Positions 5,805-6,916 of a stretch of DNA of 6,916 nt are shown here, in pieces. The DNA lies in contig CAJAKT010000025.1 of assembly GCA_903940375.1 (NCBI GenBank), positions 1 through 6,916 on the forward strand, given 5' to 3'. The notes beneath the pieces were generated by a model. That model saw only the letters and a program-made list of their open reading frames with translations, made no database searches and was not told the DNA's origin. The position numbers and the translations under genes are program-made. Position 1 is the first letter of the stretch, and the number at the start of each line of letters is the position of its first letter. The DNA is from an uncultured bacterium. GTDB taxonomy: Bacteria; Actinomycetota; Actinomycetes; S36-B12.

Positions 5805-6832
5805 AGGTCCTGGTCACGGGTGGACGCGGACTGCTGGGCTCGGCGGTCGTGCGTGAACTCGCCCGGCGGGGGCACGACGTCACCAGCTTCCAGCGGTCAT
5901 CCGCGGCACACGCCTATCCCGTGCGCGAGGTGCTCGGCGATGTCACCGACCCGGACGCGGTCGCTGCGTCGATGGTCGGGCAGGAAGGCGTCGTCCATCT
6001 CGCTGCGCTCGTGTCGATGGTCGGAGCGTGGGACGACTTCGTGCGCGTCAACGTCGACGGCACGCGCATTGTGCTCGATGCAGCGTTGGCCGCGGGCGTC
6101 ACGCGATTCGTGCAGGTATCGTCGCCGTCGGTCGCGCACGCGGGGGAGCCGCTTGTCGGCGCGCCTGCAACACCAGCGGATCCGGATCATGCGCGCGGCA
6201 ACTACGCACGCAGCAAGGCGATTGCCGAGCTCGATGCGCTTTCGCGCGATGGCGACGCGATGGCGGTGTGCGCGATCCGTCCGCATCTCGTGTGGGGCCC
6301 CGGTGACACGCAGCTGATCGGACGCATCGCTGAACGTGCGCGCGCAGGACGACTCATGCTCGTCGACGACGGAGCCGCACTCATCGACACGACCTACGTC
6401 GACAATGCGGCCGACGCAATTGCGCAGGCCTTCGAGCGATGCGACGCTCCCGACGTGCACGGCCGGGCCTTCGTGGTGTCGAACGGGCAGCCGCGCACGG
6501 TATTCGAGCTCGTCAGCCGGATCGCGATCGCTGCGGGTGGTCGTCCGCCGACCCGGCACCTGCCCTATGCGGCGGCCCGAGCGGCGGGCGCTGCCGTCGA
6601 GCGGGCGTGGGTACGCACGGGCCGAGAGGGCGAGCCACCGCTGACGGCGTTCGTCGCCGAGCAACTGGCCACCGCGCACTGGTTCGACCAGCGGGAGACC
6701 TGGGTGGCCCTGGACTGGCGGCCACGGGTGAGCATCGAGGAGGGTCTGGCAGAGCTGGCCCGTTCCTTCTCTGCGGAGGCGGATGCCACCCGGCGTGGCG
6801 CTCCCGCGACCTGGCCGTCGACTGCCGTATAA
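5801..6832 (+). CDS. oleD: OleD, NAD(P)H-dependent 2-alkyl-3-ketoalkanoic acid reductase
   Basis: OleD is an extended short-chain dehydrogenase/reductase (3-beta-HSD/epimerase-like) that reduces the OleA beta-keto acid to the beta-hydroxy acid used by OleC. The 343-residue product begins with the Rossmann motif TGGRGLLG (6-13). It continues with HLAA (66-69), the serine-containing VSSPSV (106-111) and the catalytic YARSK with Tyr135 and Lys139. Arg32 after the second strand (SFQRSS, 29-34) would suit NADPH, which is known to be used by characterised OleD. The ATG at 5801 overlaps the oleBC stop as ATGA, and a weak GGGTGG lies six bases upstream. It is the last gene of the operon and is followed seven bases of leader-free sequence later by a large hairpin. 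Taken alone the protein could be another NAD-dependent epimerase or sterol-dehydrogenase relative; the operon context makes OleD nearly certain. Confidence 0.93.
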   Translation: MKVLVTGGRGLLGSAVVRELARRGHDVTSFQRSSAAHAYPVREVLGDVTDPDAVAASMVGQEGVVHLAALVSMVGAWDDFVRVNVDGTRIVLDAALAAGVTRFVQVSSPSVAHAGEPLVGAPATPADPDHARGNYARSKAIAELDALSRDGDAMAVCAIRPHLVWGPGDTQLIGRIAERARAGRLMLVDDGAALIDTTYVDNAADAIAQAFERCDAPDVHGRAFVVSNGQPRTVFELVSRIAIAAGGRPPTRHLPYAAARAAGAAVERAWVRTGREGEPPLTAFVAEQLATAHWFDQRETWVALDWRPRVSIEEGLAELARSFSAEADATRRGAPATWPSTAV

Positions 6833-6876
6833 ATGTGGAAGGCCCCTCGAAGTATGAGTTCGAGGGGCCTTCACAT
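6833..6876 (+). terminator. Hairpin terminator after oleD
   Basis: A perfect 13-base-pair stem AAGGCCCCTCGAA (6839-6851) and TTCGAGGGGCCTT (6859-6871) encloses the 7-base loop GTATGAG. Past a bulged G (6838) the stem extends by ATGTG/CACAT (6833-6837 with 6872-6876). It begins directly after the oleD stop. No run of T follows, as is frequent in actinobacterial terminators. The symmetrical structure could also serve a convergent gene beyond the window. Confidence 0.85.
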
Positions 6877-6880
6877 GGAA

Positions 6881-6912
6881 GCGCCCGACCTCCGCCCGGT
6901 TTCCCGGGGCGC
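6881..6912. repeat. Small nested inverted repeats at the window edge
   Basis: CCCGG (6895-6899) and CCGGG (6904-6908) form a five-pair hairpin, which on the minus strand has a GAAA loop. An alternative pairing is GCGCCC (6881-6886) with GGGCGC (6907-6912). They may belong to a terminator of a convergent gene lying beyond the window, but the stems are short and GC-rich, so chance is possible. No coding sequence is recognised after the oleD stop. Confidence 0.3.
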
Positions 6913-6916
6913 CCGC

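Overview
The window reads as chromosomal DNA of a GC-rich actinobacterium. Codon third positions are mostly G or C, GTG starts occur, and adjoining genes overlap by four bases. The gene order oleA, fused oleB-oleC, oleD is the arrangement known from Micrococcus luteus and related Micrococcales. The genus cannot be fixed from this window.

Left part, minus strand (69-2035): two genes that are probably co-transcribed. The first is a secreted alpha/beta-hydrolase of the tripeptidyl-aminopeptidase (S33, TAP-like) type with a signal peptide and an intact Ser-Asp-His triad. It is followed 23 bases later by a YdeI/OmpD-associated-family gene that stops about 60-70 codons short of the usual family length. 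Neither has an obvious link to the olefin genes; they are simply divergent neighbours.

Right part, plus strand (2161-6832): a complete three-gene operon for long-chain olefin (cis-alkene) biosynthesis. OleA joins two fatty acyl-CoA molecules head-to-head into a beta-keto acid. OleD reduces it to a beta-hydroxy acid. The OleC half of the fused protein closes the beta-lactone using ATP, and the OleB half decarboxylates it to the cis-olefin. All catalytic residues recognised for the four activities are present. oleA and oleBC overlap as GTGA, and oleBC and oleD overlap as ATGA. The operon ends at a strong hairpin (6833-6876).

The most unusual feature is at the OleB/OleC junction. The interdomain linker (about residues 312-346 of the fusion) is encoded by a long imperfect palindrome (4114-4195; core arms 4132-4147 and 4164-4179 match at 15 of 16 positions). 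It runs straight into a G-tract cluster (4187-4218), which ends in a GAGG and an in-frame GTG that look like a leftover start site for a separate oleC. Codon use in this stretch is atypical. The linker therefore looks like former intergenic or palindromic-element DNA that was captured into the reading frame when the two genes fused. A second, smaller RNA-structure candidate overlaps the oleA ribosome binding site.
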